Source: Bin5 sp965242905
GTDB taxonomy: Bacteria; Chloroflexota; Anaerolineae; Caldilineales; Caldilineaceae
Direction: 5' to 3'
Assembly (NCBI GenBank): GCA_965242905.1
Contig: CBDETM010000002.1
Span: 1,364,001 to 1,428,000, forward strand
Length of the DNA stretch: 64,000 nt
Position numbers and translations under genes: made by a program. This document shows, piece after piece, positions 34,727-43,655 of the stretch. The notes under the pieces were generated by a model. That model did not search any database. It worked only from the letters and a program-made list of their open reading frames with translations, and was not told the DNA's origin. Positions within the stretch are counted from its first letter, which is position 1. The number at the start of each line of letters is the position of its first letter.

Positions 34727-34939
34727 TTACTCTTGAACCTGCTTCATTTGCCCGACTGCTTCTGGCGTAGCGGCCGGAGTCGGCGTAGAAGTCGGCGTAG
34801 GAGTGTCCATCGGACGAGGAAATAACGATCCGGGTTGTCCTTCAGGCCCTGGGCCGTCATGCCACTCAATGCCGCAGCCGCTGACGAGCAGAATCCATAG
34901 AAACAGGGACACAACCACAGGGGAATATTTTCTGATCAT
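34727..34939 (-). CDS. Small lipoprotein with Pro/Thr-rich tail
   Basis: 70 residues. A signal peptide with lipobox LLVSGCG (Cys at ~22) is followed by a Pro/Thr-rich stretch (MDTPTPTSTPTPAATPEA), a wall- or envelope-spanning style linker with no folded domain. AAGGAGG lies 6 bases before the ATG at 34939. It is the first of three tiny genes ending at the 34452 terminator. Function unknown. Confidence 0.7.
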   Translation of the reverse strand: MIRKYSPVVVSLFLWILLVSGCGIEWHDGPGPEGQPGSLFPRPMDTPTPTSTPTPAATPEAVGQMKQVQE

Positions 34940-35256
34940 CAACAGCCTCCTTGGCCGTGGCTAGCTTTCTATTGCGGACCCCAATTCCATGCCTCCCCGT
35001 AACATTTGAACGAAGAGTTCTCTTTCATATGGTTTTCTTGTGCTCTGAGACAGCCATGAAATCAGGCCCCAATGTGCCTAAAATATATAATCCCCTTTCA
35101 GATGCCCTACTGGGCGATGGAGCGGACTGCGTGATCTGTTCGACCAGGTGACTACTTGGGGACATTTGGTCAAGAAGGAAGGATCAGAGGGCACCAACAA
35201 GGGGTGCCCCTACAGTGGCTATAGTGGATAGGGCTGGATCAGGTGGTCGTTTCCTT
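34940..35256. other. Intergenic with one hairpin of the tandem-array type
   Basis: GGGCACC (35189-35195) and GGTGCCC (35203-35209) form a hairpin followed by CCTACAG, the same layout as the unit head of the 71 bp array (15814). Nothing else is recognised in this gap. Confidence 0.45.
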
Positions 35257-35838
35257 TCAATCGCGGTTGAGAAACAGGTCGTCCAAATTGACTAAGAGGC
35301 CATCCAGCATAGGGGAAGTCAGAATCTGGCCTAGAGTGTAGGTAGCTGCCTCCTCGTAGCCATTCTCTTCCAACAAAAGAACGGAGATGGTTGCGGCATC
35401 AGGATCGACCAGCCAGTACTCTTTGACGCCAAAGGCTGCATAGAGTTGACGTTTGAACGACTCATCGCGTTCGGCGGTGGAGTCGGAGCGGATTTCGACT
35501 ATCAGGTCGGGGGCACCCTGGATGTTGGCGGGGGCGATTATGTGTGCCCGCTGTGATGATATGAACAGCAGGTCGGGCTGGACGACGTCGGTGCGGGAGA
35601 GTACGACGTCAGTCGGGGCGAAGAAGAGATGGCCAAGTCCGCCCTCTCTGATAAAGCGGGCCATCCGCCATCCTAACTCGGCCTGAACTGACTGATGGGC
35701 TGTATTCGGAGTGGGGGGCTTCAACAACGCTCCGTCCAGGAGCTCGAAGCGCTCATCATCGGAAGTCTTCCGGTAATCCTTGTAAGTGAGCTTGGGCGTC
35801 GCAGGACTGTTTTGAGAAACAGGTTCGGCTCTCAACAT
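35257..35838 (-). CDS. Uma2-family (PD-(D/E)XK-like) endonuclease, paralogue 2
   Basis: 193 residues from the ATG at 35838, which has GAGG 7 bases upstream. Domain landmarks: KLTYKDYRKTSDDERFELLDG, VVQPDLLFI, PDLIVEIRSDST and KEYWLVDPDA, as in the copy at 27785. The biological role of Uma2 proteins is unsettled; they are often present in many copies per genome. This copy has no ATPase partner; small lipoprotein and membrane genes lie downstream. Confidence 0.88.
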   Translation of the reverse strand: MLRAEPVSQNSPATPKLTYKDYRKTSDDERFELLDGALLKPPTPNTAHQSVQAELGWRMARFIREGGLGHLFFAPTDVVLSRTDVVQPDLLFISSQRAHIIAPANIQGAPDLIVEIRSDSTAERDESFKRQLYAAFGVKEYWLVDPDAATISVLLLEENGYEEAATYTLGQILTSPMLDGLLVNLDDLFLNRD

Positions 35839-36022
35839 CGTTGACCTCGCGTCAGAACAACAGAAGCGGCCAGTGCCGTCATCTGGCCTCATGTTCTCGC
35901 ATCAGCCCGACTTTGCCAAACAGGTCTTGCCAGGGAGAACTGCTGATCTGTTCGCGATGATGCGCAGTTGCTTCAGGACAATGCTTGAAGCAAGACATGC
36001 GGCAGTTCGAATCTCCGGCCAC

Positions 36023-37432
36023 TCACACTTTCGCCACCGGCCACTCGCTGCCTGGATCGATACCGAGACGCTGGGCGCGTTGGGCGACCGATGCGGTCAC
36101 TGCCTGGCCTATCTCCAGTTCGTCGACGCGGGTGGAGCGGCCGCGTCGGAGTACGATTTCGCCGTTGACGAGGACGGTGTCGACGCTTCCGGTGCCCAGG
36201 GTCAAGGCGAGGAGGTGAACGGGGTTGTTGGCGGGGTAGGCGCCGGCGGCGCGCGGGGAGCGGACGACGATGTCGGCGCGTTTGCCCGGTTCGATGCTGC
36301 CGAGTTCGGCCTGGAGGCCGGCGGCGGCGGCGGCATTCAGAGTCTGCATTTCGAGGAGGTCGGAGGGGGATACTGGATCGTCACCTACGCGTGCGGCGAA
36401 ATGTGCGGCCTGCATGAGCTCGGCGGGCGTGCAGTCGAAGGCGCCGTCGACGGCGAGGGATACGGGGATGCCGCGGCGGTGGCGGGCGGCCATTCTGAAT
36501 TCGGCGGTGCGGGCTATGCCGAGGGAGAAGAAGGAGATTGGGCTCCAAATGATCTGGCAGCCGCTGTCCTGGATGGCGGCCTCCTCGTCATCGTCGAGGA
36601 GGTTGGCATGGACGATGAAAGTGTTGTGGCCGAGGACGCCGAGTTCGTGCAGGTGGACGAGCTGGCTGAGGCCGGTTACGGAGCGATAGATTTCGCCTTC
36701 GCCGGGGGCGTAGCCGGCGTGCAGGTGTAGAGGGACGTTGCTGGCGCGGGCGCAGGCGTGGGCGGCCTGCAGCAGCTCGGGGGAGGCGGTGCCTACGCCG
36801 TATACGAAGACGAAGCCGCGCACCAGTGCATCGGGGTCCTGGTTTCTGTGCAGCTCGGCGTCGAGGAGTCCGAGCGCGCGGTCGCGGTCGACAGGTGCGC
36901 GGGCCATGAGGCGGGGGCTTTCGAGGCCGGGCATGGCGGCGAGGGTTTCGCGGCGGTCCCAGATGTAGGGCGGGGCGAAGAGCGCCCTCATGCCGACACG
37001 TTCGACCTCTGCTGCGGCGGCCTCGGTTGAGAAGAGGGTGCCGGGCTCGATGAACATGGTGAAGCCGCTTTGCAGCATCTCGAGGGAGGCCATGGCGGTG
37101 GCGGCAGCTTCGTCATCCGGTGTGACGTCGGCTTTCCAGTCGGCGAACTTGATAGTGGAGTCGTCCACGTCGTGGATGTTGCCGAAGACGCCGCGGCAGG
37201 TGGTGTGCACGATGTGGTTGTGGGCGTCGATGAATCCGGGATGGACGATGGCGCCGGCGGCGTCGATCATCTGGCCGGCGTCGTATTTCCGGTGCAGTTC
37301 GGCGTCGGGGCCTACGTCGACAATGCGCGAGCCGGTGACGGCCACGGCGCCGGCGGCGTAGATGGTGCGGGCGGCGTCCATGGTGACTACCTGCCCGTTG
37401 CTGACGAGTAGATCGCAGGCGTTCTTGCTCAT
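36023..37432 (-). CDS. Amidohydrolase (chlorohydrolase/deaminase-like)
   Basis: 469 residues. The metal site motif HPGFIDAHNH (HxH, ~65-74), a mid-barrel His in PLHLHAGYAP (~241), VHANLL (~277) and Asp in SLAVDGAFD (~320) fit the TrzN/AtzA/SAH-deaminase branch. The C-terminal GSIEPGKRADIVV strand is also typical. It hydrolyses or deaminates a small cyclic amide or amine; substrate unknown. I chose the ATG at 37432, 4 bases after the stop of the upstream gene, because the longer start would overlap it. It is the last gene of a four-gene minus-strand run from 40296. Confidence 0.88.
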   Translation of the reverse strand: MSKNACDLLVSNGQVVTMDAARTIYAAGAVAVTGSRIVDVGPDAELHRKYDAGQMIDAAGAIVHPGFIDAHNHIVHTTCRGVFGNIHDVDDSTIKFADWKADVTPDDEAAATAMASLEMLQSGFTMFIEPGTLFSTEAAAAEVERVGMRALFAPPYIWDRRETLAAMPGLESPRLMARAPVDRDRALGLLDAELHRNQDPDALVRGFVFVYGVGTASPELLQAAHACARASNVPLHLHAGYAPGEGEIYRSVTGLSQLVHLHELGVLGHNTFIVHANLLDDDEEAAIQDSGCQIIWSPISFFSLGIARTAEFRMAARHRRGIPVSLAVDGAFDCTPAELMQAAHFAARVGDDPVSPSDLLEMQTLNAAAAAGLQAELGSIEPGKRADIVVRSPRAAGAYPANNPVHLLALTLGTGSVDTVLVNGEIVLRRGRSTRVDELEIGQAVTASVAQRAQRLGIDPGSEWPVAKV

Positions 37433-37436
37433 TGGA

Positions 37437-38117
37437 CTAGCCGGCCTTTCCCTGGCGCAGCGCAAGCCGCAACAGTTCGCTTTCTGACAGGTAGGGCTGG
37501 ATGCTGGCGGCGAAGTCGGCCACGGACTCGGCTACTGTCGCGGTTGATGTGTCCAGCTTGAATTTCCGGCGTATAAGCGAGTTTGCGTATTCCTCTTCGA
37601 AGCGCTGGATGATGTGCTCGACATCGGCTTCGGGCACTACGGGATAGGGATGCGGGCTTGCGGCCATGCGCTTGCGGATCACATCGGGCGCGGCCTCCAC
37701 AAGGATGAGGACGGCGTCGGGCCTGAACTGGAGGATGCGCTGTTCGAGCATGCGGGAGATCACCGTGCGGTCACCGTCCTGGCCGCGGCCGCCGTAGCCG
37801 TAGTACTTGGTGGCGTAGACCAGTTCGTCGATGTAGAGGCCGATGCCCATGAAGTTTTCGTCGGAGCCGGAGGCCCAGGGCGTGTGGTAGTAGAGGTTGT
37901 GGCGCTGGATCACCTCGGTGAGGCGGGGGCTGAGCTGCTGGAAGGCGGCGATGTCTTCGGGGGTCAGCTCGGGGCCGTGCGGCTTGGTGTCGGGCAGCTT
38001 GTTGTGGTCGTGGATCAGTTTGAACTCGGTGCCCAGGGACTCCTGGGCCCATTCGTTGATGGCGTGGGCGAGGGTGGTGGTGCCGGCGTACTCGCAGCCG
38101 ATGAGAATCAGGTACAT
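37437..38117 (-). CDS. Nucleoside-kinase-like P-loop protein with an atypical Walker A
   Basis: 226 residues. The start MYLILIGCEYAGTTTLA occupies the position of a kinase P-loop, but the usual GxxxxGK[S/T] reads GCEYAGTT, with Thr in place of the invariant Lys. Later elements fit a thymidylate-kinase-like fold: RTVISRMLEQRILQ and the core strand DAVLILVEA followed by PDVIRKRM (~165). It may bind a nucleotide differently or be a sulfotransferase-like or regulatory relative. GGAG precedes the ATG by 10 bases. It lies between an amidohydrolase and a mannonate-dehydratase-like gene. Confidence 0.7.
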   Translation of the reverse strand: MYLILIGCEYAGTTTLAHAINEWAQESLGTEFKLIHDHNKLPDTKPHGPELTPEDIAAFQQLSPRLTEVIQRHNLYYHTPWASGSDENFMGIGLYIDELVYATKYYGYGGRGQDGDRTVISRMLEQRILQFRPDAVLILVEAAPDVIRKRMAASPHPYPVVPEADVEHIIQRFEEEYANSLIRRKFKLDTSTATVAESVADFAASIQPYLSESELLRLALRQGKAG

Positions 38118-38176
38118 GGTAGGTTTCTCCCCAAATGTAGCTGCCCAGGCAGCTGGCGGTGTTGGAATTGGCGGGT

Positions 38177-39190
38177 CTAGTTTATGTCGAGTGTCTGAAG
38201 AAGTCCTTTGATGTAGCCGGCGGCGTAAAGGAGTCCGTGGTGGACCCGCTCACTGTCATAGATGGTATGGGGGAAATGGCCCGGTATGAGGGCGCCGTCG
38301 AAGCCTACTTCCCTGAAGGTCTTGAAAATCTCCAGGAAGTCACAGTCGGCCTCTTCGAGGAAACATTCGCGGAAGTCGGGGGAAGCGCCCTGCACGCCCT
38401 GGACGTGACCGTAGACGATCTGGTTGCGGCTGCCGAAACGGCGGATGGCGGCGTGGATGTCGACGTTCATGGCGGTCCAGTTGCCGAGGCAGAAGTTGAG
38501 GCCGCTTGCGGGGCTGCCGGCGATGTCCATGGCACGCTGGAAGCCGGCGGGATTGCAGAACAGGCGCGGGATGCCGCCCAGCTTTTCGACGGGCGGGTCG
38601 TCAGGGTGAAGAGCCAGTCTGACTCCGGCTTCCTCGGCCACGGGGATGATGGCCTTGATGAAGTATTCGTAGTTACTCCACATCTCCTCGTGATTGTATT
38701 CGCGATCGCGGAAGAGGGGGCCGCGATCGGCCACATCCTGTTCGAACCTGCTGACCTGGGCGTTGCCGCGACCGGGCGTGGTGAGCGAGGTGCGCCAGGA
38801 GTTGCGGGTGACTCCGGGCTGATTGACCATCCAGTGATAGCCGTAGACCGGGATGCCGGCTCGGCCCATGTTGCGAATGGTCTCGGCGACATTTTCGATC
38901 TGCTGGTCGCGGCCGTCCTGGCCGAGGACGATCTTTTCGTAGCACCAGTTGGGCAGGGGGTTTTCTATGGAGACGACATTGAGGCCGGCGTCTTCGCACT
39001 GCGTGCGCGCCCACAGCAGGGTCTGGAAGTCCCAGAAGGCACCCGGTTTGTCGGCGGCTTCGGGTGAGAAGCGCGTGCGGTGATCGGGATGGCAGGTGGA
39101 ACTGAGGGCGACGTCAAGGATGTCGTACTGTTTGAGAAAGCCGAGGAAGTTGTCGTGGTCGGGCAAGGATACGTAGACGCAGATTCTCAT
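38177..39190 (-). CDS. Mannonate dehydratase-like enzyme (UxuA family)
   Basis: 337 residues. UxuA hallmarks are present: RLALHPDDPP (~193), PRLFCNPAGF, LNFCLGNW and the metal-binding HVQG (~275). UxuA dehydrates D-mannonate to 2-keto-3-deoxygluconate in uronate breakdown; a related sugar acid is possible because the protein is shorter than the E. coli enzyme. GGAG lies 7 bases before the ATG. The next gene upstream is a 2-hydroxyacid dehydrogenase, a sensible partner in sugar-acid metabolism. Confidence 0.82.
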   Translation of the reverse strand: MRICVYVSLPDHDNFLGFLKQYDILDVALSSTCHPDHRTRFSPEAADKPGAFWDFQTLLWARTQCEDAGLNVVSIENPLPNWCYEKIVLGQDGRDQQIENVAETIRNMGRAGIPVYGYHWMVNQPGVTRNSWRTSLTTPGRGNAQVSRFEQDVADRGPLFRDREYNHEEMWSNYEYFIKAIIPVAEEAGVRLALHPDDPPVEKLGGIPRLFCNPAGFQRAMDIAGSPASGLNFCLGNWTAMNVDIHAAIRRFGSRNQIVYGHVQGVQGASPDFRECFLEEADCDFLEIFKTFREVGFDGALIPGHFPHTIYDSERVHHGLLYAAGYIKGLLQTLDIN

Positions 39191-39288
39191 GGTCGGCTCC
39201 GGTTCGATTGAGGATGAAAGATGTGAAAGCGTTTAGTCGAAGAGCGCTACACGATGAGTTGGCGCTTGATGGCGGGTCGATCAGGCTA

Positions 39289-40296
39289 CTAGGGCAGACG
39301 GTAGATAAGCTCTGGTTGGGCGGTCTGCATTTTGGTGGGCGGCAGGCCGGCGAGCATTGTTTCGAGGTCGTCGACGACCATGCGCCCGATGGCGTGCATG
39401 TCCTGCCAGACGGAGCCGGCGCGGTGGGCGGAGAGAATGGTATTGGGGGCGGTTCGGATGGGGTGATCGGCGGCCAGGGGCTCCTGGGGGAAGACGTCGA
39501 TGGCGGCGCGGAAGCGGCCCTGATGCAGAAGGTCGGTGAGCGCGTCGAAGTCGACGAGGTGGGAGCGGCTGATGAGGAGCAGGACGGCGTCGGACCTGAT
39601 CAGTGAGAGCAGCTCGCGGTCGAGCATGGCTTTGTTCTCATTGGAGGGGATGGCGAGGACAAAGATGATGCGTGCTTGTGAAAGCAGCTCCTGGAGGCTG
39701 ACCGGGGTGCAGCCGCGTTCGCTGATGAAGCTTGGGGGCAGCCAGGGGTCATAGACCTGAATCGGGCAGCGGAAGGGGGCAAGGAGCGGACGGAGCGATT
39801 GGGCCAGGCCGCCGAAGCCGATAAAGCCGACGGGCTGGTCGTAGAGGGTGAAGGCGGTGCTATTGCTGGGGTAGAGATAGAGCTCTTCGCCGGCGACAAA
39901 GTCGTTGTGTGCGCTGACGATGCCGCGGGCGGCGGCGATGGCCATGCCGAGCGCCATTTCAGCGACCATGGGGCCGTAGGCGGGTGCGCAGCTGAGGACG
40001 CGGATGCCGCGGGCGAAGCAGGTCTCGTAGTCGAGGTGAGCAGGGCTGGGATGGCGGCCGCCGGTCTCCATAATTGCGCGCAGGTTGGGCATGTCGGCCA
40101 GTGGCCTGGACCGCCAGGAGGAGGTGATAAAGGCGTAGGCGTCGCCGCAGGCGCGGGCGAACTCGGAGTCGGGAATGTCTTCGTCCTTGCCCCAGATTAC
40201 GTCGACCAAATCGTGGAGTCGTTCGGCGTCCTGGTTGGACATGATCATATCAAGGGGGCGGGGGAATGGATTCAGAATCACTTTTTGTTTGGGCAT
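39289..40296 (-). CDS. D-isomer-specific 2-hydroxyacid dehydrogenase
   Basis: 335 residues. The nucleotide-binding motif VGFIGFGGLAQSLRP is at ~152-166. The three catalytic positions are visible: Arg in LLISRSHLVD (~243), Glu in DVFPQEPLA (~270) and His in SAHRAGS (~293). It interconverts a 2-keto acid and a D-2-hydroxy acid using NAD(P)H. AAGGA lies 9 bases before the ATG. It heads the minus-strand run to the amidohydrolase at 36023 and is divergent from the PhyH gene at 40473. Confidence 0.88.
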   Translation of the reverse strand: MPKQKVILNPFPRPLDMIMSNQDAERLHDLVDVIWGKDEDIPDSEFARACGDAYAFITSSWRSRPLADMPNLRAIMETGGRHPSPAHLDYETCFARGIRVLSCAPAYGPMVAEMALGMAIAAARGIVSAHNDFVAGEELYLYPSNSTAFTLYDQPVGFIGFGGLAQSLRPLLAPFRCPIQVYDPWLPPSFISERGCTPVSLQELLSQARIIFVLAIPSNENKAMLDRELLSLIRSDAVLLLISRSHLVDFDALTDLLHQGRFRAAIDVFPQEPLAADHPIRTAPNTILSAHRAGSVWQDMHAIGRMVVDDLETMLAGLPPTKMQTAQPELIYRLP

Positions 40297-40472
40297 TGAG
40301 CGAAATCCTTCGAGGTAGCGTTGTGGTGAGCGGCCTGTGTCGTTTGCCGTGCCCGGCGCAGGTCTTTGCGCGAGTGATGGGAACTGCCGTAGACTAGCTA
40401 GGGCCCAGGGTCCACGTCAGACAGGCCGTGGGCATAGGTCCGGAACACCGCAAACTAAAGGTCGTGATAAAC

Positions 40473-41333
40473 ATGTCTGCGCAACGAAAGCATGAAGAGA
40501 TCCCCAGCCACACGGTTACCTATGAAATTATGACCAATGTGGCCAGCGAAGACAAGGAGCGCAGTTTCAAGGTACTGGCGACGCCGCAGGAGATCGAGCA
40601 GCTGGCAGAGCAAGGGTACCTGATCCGAGAGGCTCTCTTTCAGAGGGCGCAGTTGGCGCGGCTGCGCGGGGCACTGGACGAGGTCGAGGAGGCCGAGTTG
40701 GGGGAGGGCGTTACGACCATCATCCGGTCAGGACAGTTCGGGGGCTGGTTTCCGCGCTATCTGATGGACAAGCACCCGGCCTTTCTGGAACTGCTCGACT
40801 TCGAGCCGATACTGTCGGTGGCGCGGGCGGTGTTGGGGCCGTTCGTGCGCATCCGCAATGCGGGTGGGCGGGTCAGCTACCCGGGTGAGCCGAACCAAGA
40901 GACGCACTGGCACCTGCACCGGCGGACGGTACCCAAGCCATTGCCAGCCTTTTTCTCCTTTCCCCACACTTTAGACTGCCTGATCTATCTGGATGAACTC
41001 AACGACGCCAATGGAACTTTGGCGATTGTACCGGGATCGCATTTGCGGATCCATGACCCGCTGCCGGCTGACTGCTACGACGACTTGCCGGGCCAGAAGT
41101 TGGTACGCGGGCCGGCAGGGACGTGCATCATCATGCACAGCAATCTGTGGCACCGGGCCTTGCCGACGCGGCCTGACGGGGAAAAACGGCGATTGCTTAT
41201 CCTCACCTACGGGCCGACGTGGATGCGTTATTCTCCCTTTGGCGTGAAACCGGAGGACAGTCTGGTGGATGCGCTATTGGACGAGGCCAGCCTGGAGACG
41301 AAAGAGCTGTTGGGAATCGGCGGCTATCAGTAG
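40473..41333 (+). CDS. Phytanoyl-CoA dioxygenase (PhyH) family protein
   Basis: 286 residues from the ATG at 40473 (AAAGG about 10 bases upstream). PhyH landmarks: an N-terminal Q-L-x-E-Q-G-Y-L-I-R segment, CLIYLDELNDANGTLAIVPGSH (~180-201), and the distal His/Arg pair in NLWHRALP...GEKRR. In this family Fe(II) is normally held by HxD and a later His; here the first pair reads THWHLHR, with His where Asp is expected, so the metal site is atypical. The substrate is unknown. The gene converges on the SDR gene 41340-42095 with only 6 bases between. Confidence 0.85.
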   Translation: MSAQRKHEEIPSHTVTYEIMTNVASEDKERSFKVLATPQEIEQLAEQGYLIREALFQRAQLARLRGALDEVEEAELGEGVTTIIRSGQFGGWFPRYLMDKHPAFLELLDFEPILSVARAVLGPFVRIRNAGGRVSYPGEPNQETHWHLHRRTVPKPLPAFFSFPHTLDCLIYLDELNDANGTLAIVPGSHLRIHDPLPADCYDDLPGQKLVRGPAGTCIIMHSNLWHRALPTRPDGEKRRLLILTYGPTWMRYSPFGVKPEDSLVDALLDEASLETKELLGIGGYQ

Positions 41334-41339
41334 GCGGGC

Positions 41340-42095
41340 TCAGCCGCGGCCCACATAGGGCATCTGATTGGCCATGACGGTCAGGGTGAGCACGTTGGTA
41401 TCCAGGGGCAGGCTGTCCATATAGAGGATGGTTTGGGCAACCCCGTCGGAGTCGAAGTTCGGCTCGACCATGACACTGCCGTTGGCCTGTGGGATGCCGC
41501 TACGCATGCGTGCGGTCATTTCGGTGGCGGCGTTGCCGATGTCGATCTGGCCGCAGCAGATGTTGTAGGCGCGGCCGTCGAGAGAAGTGGATTTGGTGAG
41601 GCCGGTGATGGCGTGTTTGGTGGACGTGTAGGGTGCGGAGTTGGGGCGGGGGGTATGCGCCGAGATCGATCCGTTGTTGATGATGCGGCCGCCCTGGGGC
41701 GTTTGATTTTTCATGATGCGGAAGGCGCGCTGCGAACAGAGGAAGACGCCGGTCAGGTTTACGTCGACGACAGATTTCCAGTCTTCGTAGGTGATCTCGT
41801 CAAAGTCGGCGCGGGGGGCGCCGCGGCCGGCGTTGTTGAAGAGGAGGTCGAGGCGGCCGAAGGCTTCAATGGTGCGGTCGAAGAGGTTGTCGACGGCGGC
41901 GGGATCGGTCACGTCGGTTTGGACGACGAGGGCGCGTTCGCCAGCGCCGGATTCTGCGGCGGTTTCTTCGAGGCGGTCGAGGCGGCGGCCAGCCAGGGCG
42001 ACGGCGTATCCTTCGGCGAGCAGAAGCAGGGCAGTGCGTTTGCCGATGCCGGAGCCGGCGCCGGTGATGATTGCGACTCTACCGGAGGTAGTCAT
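41340..42095 (-). CDS. Short-chain dehydrogenase/reductase
   Basis: 251 residues from the ATG at 42095, which has AAGGGAG about 9 bases upstream. Classical SDR features: TGAGSGIG (~10-17), NNAGRG (~85), and the catalytic Ser-Tyr-Lys in NGSISAHT...APYTSTKHA (~138-155). It oxidises or reduces an alcohol/ketone with NAD(P). The C-terminal tail (TNVLTLTVMANQMPYVGRG) is typical of a well-known environmental SDR subgroup. The longer open frame upstream has no ribosome-binding site. Confidence 0.9.
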   Translation of the reverse strand: MTTSGRVAIITGAGSGIGKRTALLLLAEGYAVALAGRRLDRLEETAAESGAGERALVVQTDVTDPAAVDNLFDRTIEAFGRLDLLFNNAGRGAPRADFDEITYEDWKSVVDVNLTGVFLCSQRAFRIMKNQTPQGGRIINNGSISAHTPRPNSAPYTSTKHAITGLTKSTSLDGRAYNICCGQIDIGNAATEMTARMRSGIPQANGSVMVEPNFDSDGVAQTILYMDSLPLDTNVLTLTVMANQMPYVGRG

Positions 42096-42339
42096 ATTTG
42101 TGTGCTCCCTTGTTATCGTGGATAGTGGTTCACGGCCGGTGGATTGTGTTGGCAGCGGCGACTTTCGCTTGGTTGCCAGCCTTGATATGCCGTTGGGCAC
42201 AGTCTATCACGGCTGTAACCCATTTCCTACTCATTGACAGGGAACGGCCCGGACAGCGAGAAGGCCATGACAGGATGTAAGCAGGGCAGAAACATATGCG
42301 GTATACACAGAACACCCTTTACAAGGAGGAATATCAGAG

Positions 42340-43113
42340 ATGAAGATGCTGCGCTACAGTGCTAACGACGAGATTCGCTTCGGCATTCTGGAGGAGGACG
42401 GCACCGTCCGCCAGATGACGTCCTGTCCGTGGGACAGCATGGAAGAGAGCGGGGAGACGACGCATCTGGATAACGTTCGGGTGCTGGCGCCGATCGGGAA
42501 GCCGCGGCTGATTGGGGTAGGGCTGAACTACCTGGCCCATGCGGAGGAGGGCGGACAGACGCCACCGGACCAGCCGATGCTGTTCATGCTGCCTTCGACG
42601 GCTATTCTGGACCCGGAGGAGGCTATCGTTTACCCGAAGCAGGGTCAGAACGTTCATTATGAAGGCGAGCTGACGGTCATCATGGGTAAGAAGGCACGCC
42701 GGGTTTCGGAAGCAGATGCGTTGGACCATGTATTAGGGTACACCTGCGGCAACGATGTGAGCGAGCGGGTGATCCAGGCGAATGAGATGGCCAACGGCTG
42801 CATGCTGATTGGCAAGGGGTTCGATACGTTCAAACCGATTGGTCCGTACATTGCTACCGGGCTTGATTCGACGAATCTTGAGTTGACGACGCGTTTGAAC
42901 GGAGAGGTCAAGCAGCACACGAACACGGACGATCTGATCTTTTCGGTGGCTCAGTTGATCGCATATATCAGCGAGGCGATTACGTTGCTGCCGGGTGACG
43001 TGATAATGACGGGTACGCCGTCGGGCGTTGGGCCGGTACAGCCGGGTGATGTGGTGGAGATCGAGATTTCAGGGGTTGGCGTGCTGCGGAATCCGGTGGT
43101 GGCGGAGGGGTAG
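42340..43113 (+). CDS. Fumarylacetoacetate hydrolase family protein
   Basis: 257 residues. FAH-family motifs: GVGLNYLAHAEE (~60), the metal ligands in HYEGELTVIMGKKARRVSE (~106), GYTCGNDVSER (~133), GKGFDTFKPIGP (~158) and TGTPSGVG (~224). Members hydrolyse C-C bonds or act as 2-keto-acid hydratases/decarboxylases, fitting the sugar-acid and hydroxy-acid enzymes nearby. AAGGAGGAA lies about 10 bases before the ATG. It stands alone on its strand. Confidence 0.9.
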   Translation: MKMLRYSANDEIRFGILEEDGTVRQMTSCPWDSMEESGETTHLDNVRVLAPIGKPRLIGVGLNYLAHAEEGGQTPPDQPMLFMLPSTAILDPEEAIVYPKQGQNVHYEGELTVIMGKKARRVSEADALDHVLGYTCGNDVSERVIQANEMANGCMLIGKGFDTFKPIGPYIATGLDSTNLELTTRLNGEVKQHTNTDDLIFSVAQLIAYISEAITLLPGDVIMTGTPSGVGPVQPGDVVEIEISGVGVLRNPVVAEG

Positions 43114-43130
43114 TACGGGATAGGAGAGTT

Positions 43131-43185
43131 GTGACGTCACGGGGCTTCCCAGTTTTGCGGAGTGCGGGGAGGTTCGGTGGCGTCA
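43131..43185. repeat. Direct repeat flanking the antitoxin gene, left copy
   Basis: TTGTGACGTCACGGGGCTTCCC and the following CAGTTTTGCGG...GGGGAGGTTC match the segment at 43656-43710 in the same orientation. On the minus strand it reads like a truncated C-terminal tail (PPRTPQNWEAP, stop) of the DUF402 gene that ends at 43663 (LPTLPQDWAVP, stop), so it may be the remnant of a second copy of that gene. Confidence 0.55.
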
Positions 43186-43221
43186 CAGACTGCTCCCCGC
43201 CTTCCTGTAACACAAAGAGGA

Positions 43222-43503
43222 CTATCTGCTCTGTCGGGCTACGTACTCTTTGAGGATACTGCGAACTAAAGTCTGATAGGAGGCTCCTACTTCTTTTGCT
43301 TTGCTCTGGAAGAAAGAAACTGTCTCTCTGTCGAGAGATACCATGCCATATTCTGTCTCGGCGTCTTTAAAGACAAGCTCTTCCGGGCGCGGCAAGAATC
43401 CCTTGTCTACAATTTGCAAGTCTTCAATATCCGGTAGTTCAGGACTATCAGTATATTCTACGGATTCCCACATCTGTTTCGGCGGGTCAATATTCTGGTT
43501 CAT
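43222..43503 (-). CDS. BrnA/CopG-like antitoxin, apparently without a toxin
   Basis: 93 residues. The N-terminal half is acidic and Pro-rich (PELPDIEDLQIVDKGFLPRPEE). The C-terminal half (MVSLDRETVSFFQSKAKEVG...LKEYVARQSR) is a ribbon-helix-helix of BrnA type. AGGGGA precedes the ATG. BrnT toxin normally sits just upstream; the 150 bases there hold only a short stretch (DGTRRIRFTYRA, then a stop) that may be a decayed BrnT end, so the antitoxin appears orphaned. Confidence 0.75.
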   Translation of the reverse strand: MNQNIDPPKQMWESVEYTDSPELPDIEDLQIVDKGFLPRPEELVFKDAETEYGMVSLDRETVSFFQSKAKEVGASYQTLVRSILKEYVARQSR

Positions 43504-43655
43504 GCTGTCCCCTGTTCCAGATATAGCGCTCGGTATTTCCTCCAGAATCCAACTCAGAAGATTCTGATACTGTTCGCTCTGTAAGTAAAGCGAATTCTAC
43601 GTGTGCCGTCTTCTACTTTAACCGATATCGAAGGAACTTGCCTGTTCACGGGTGC

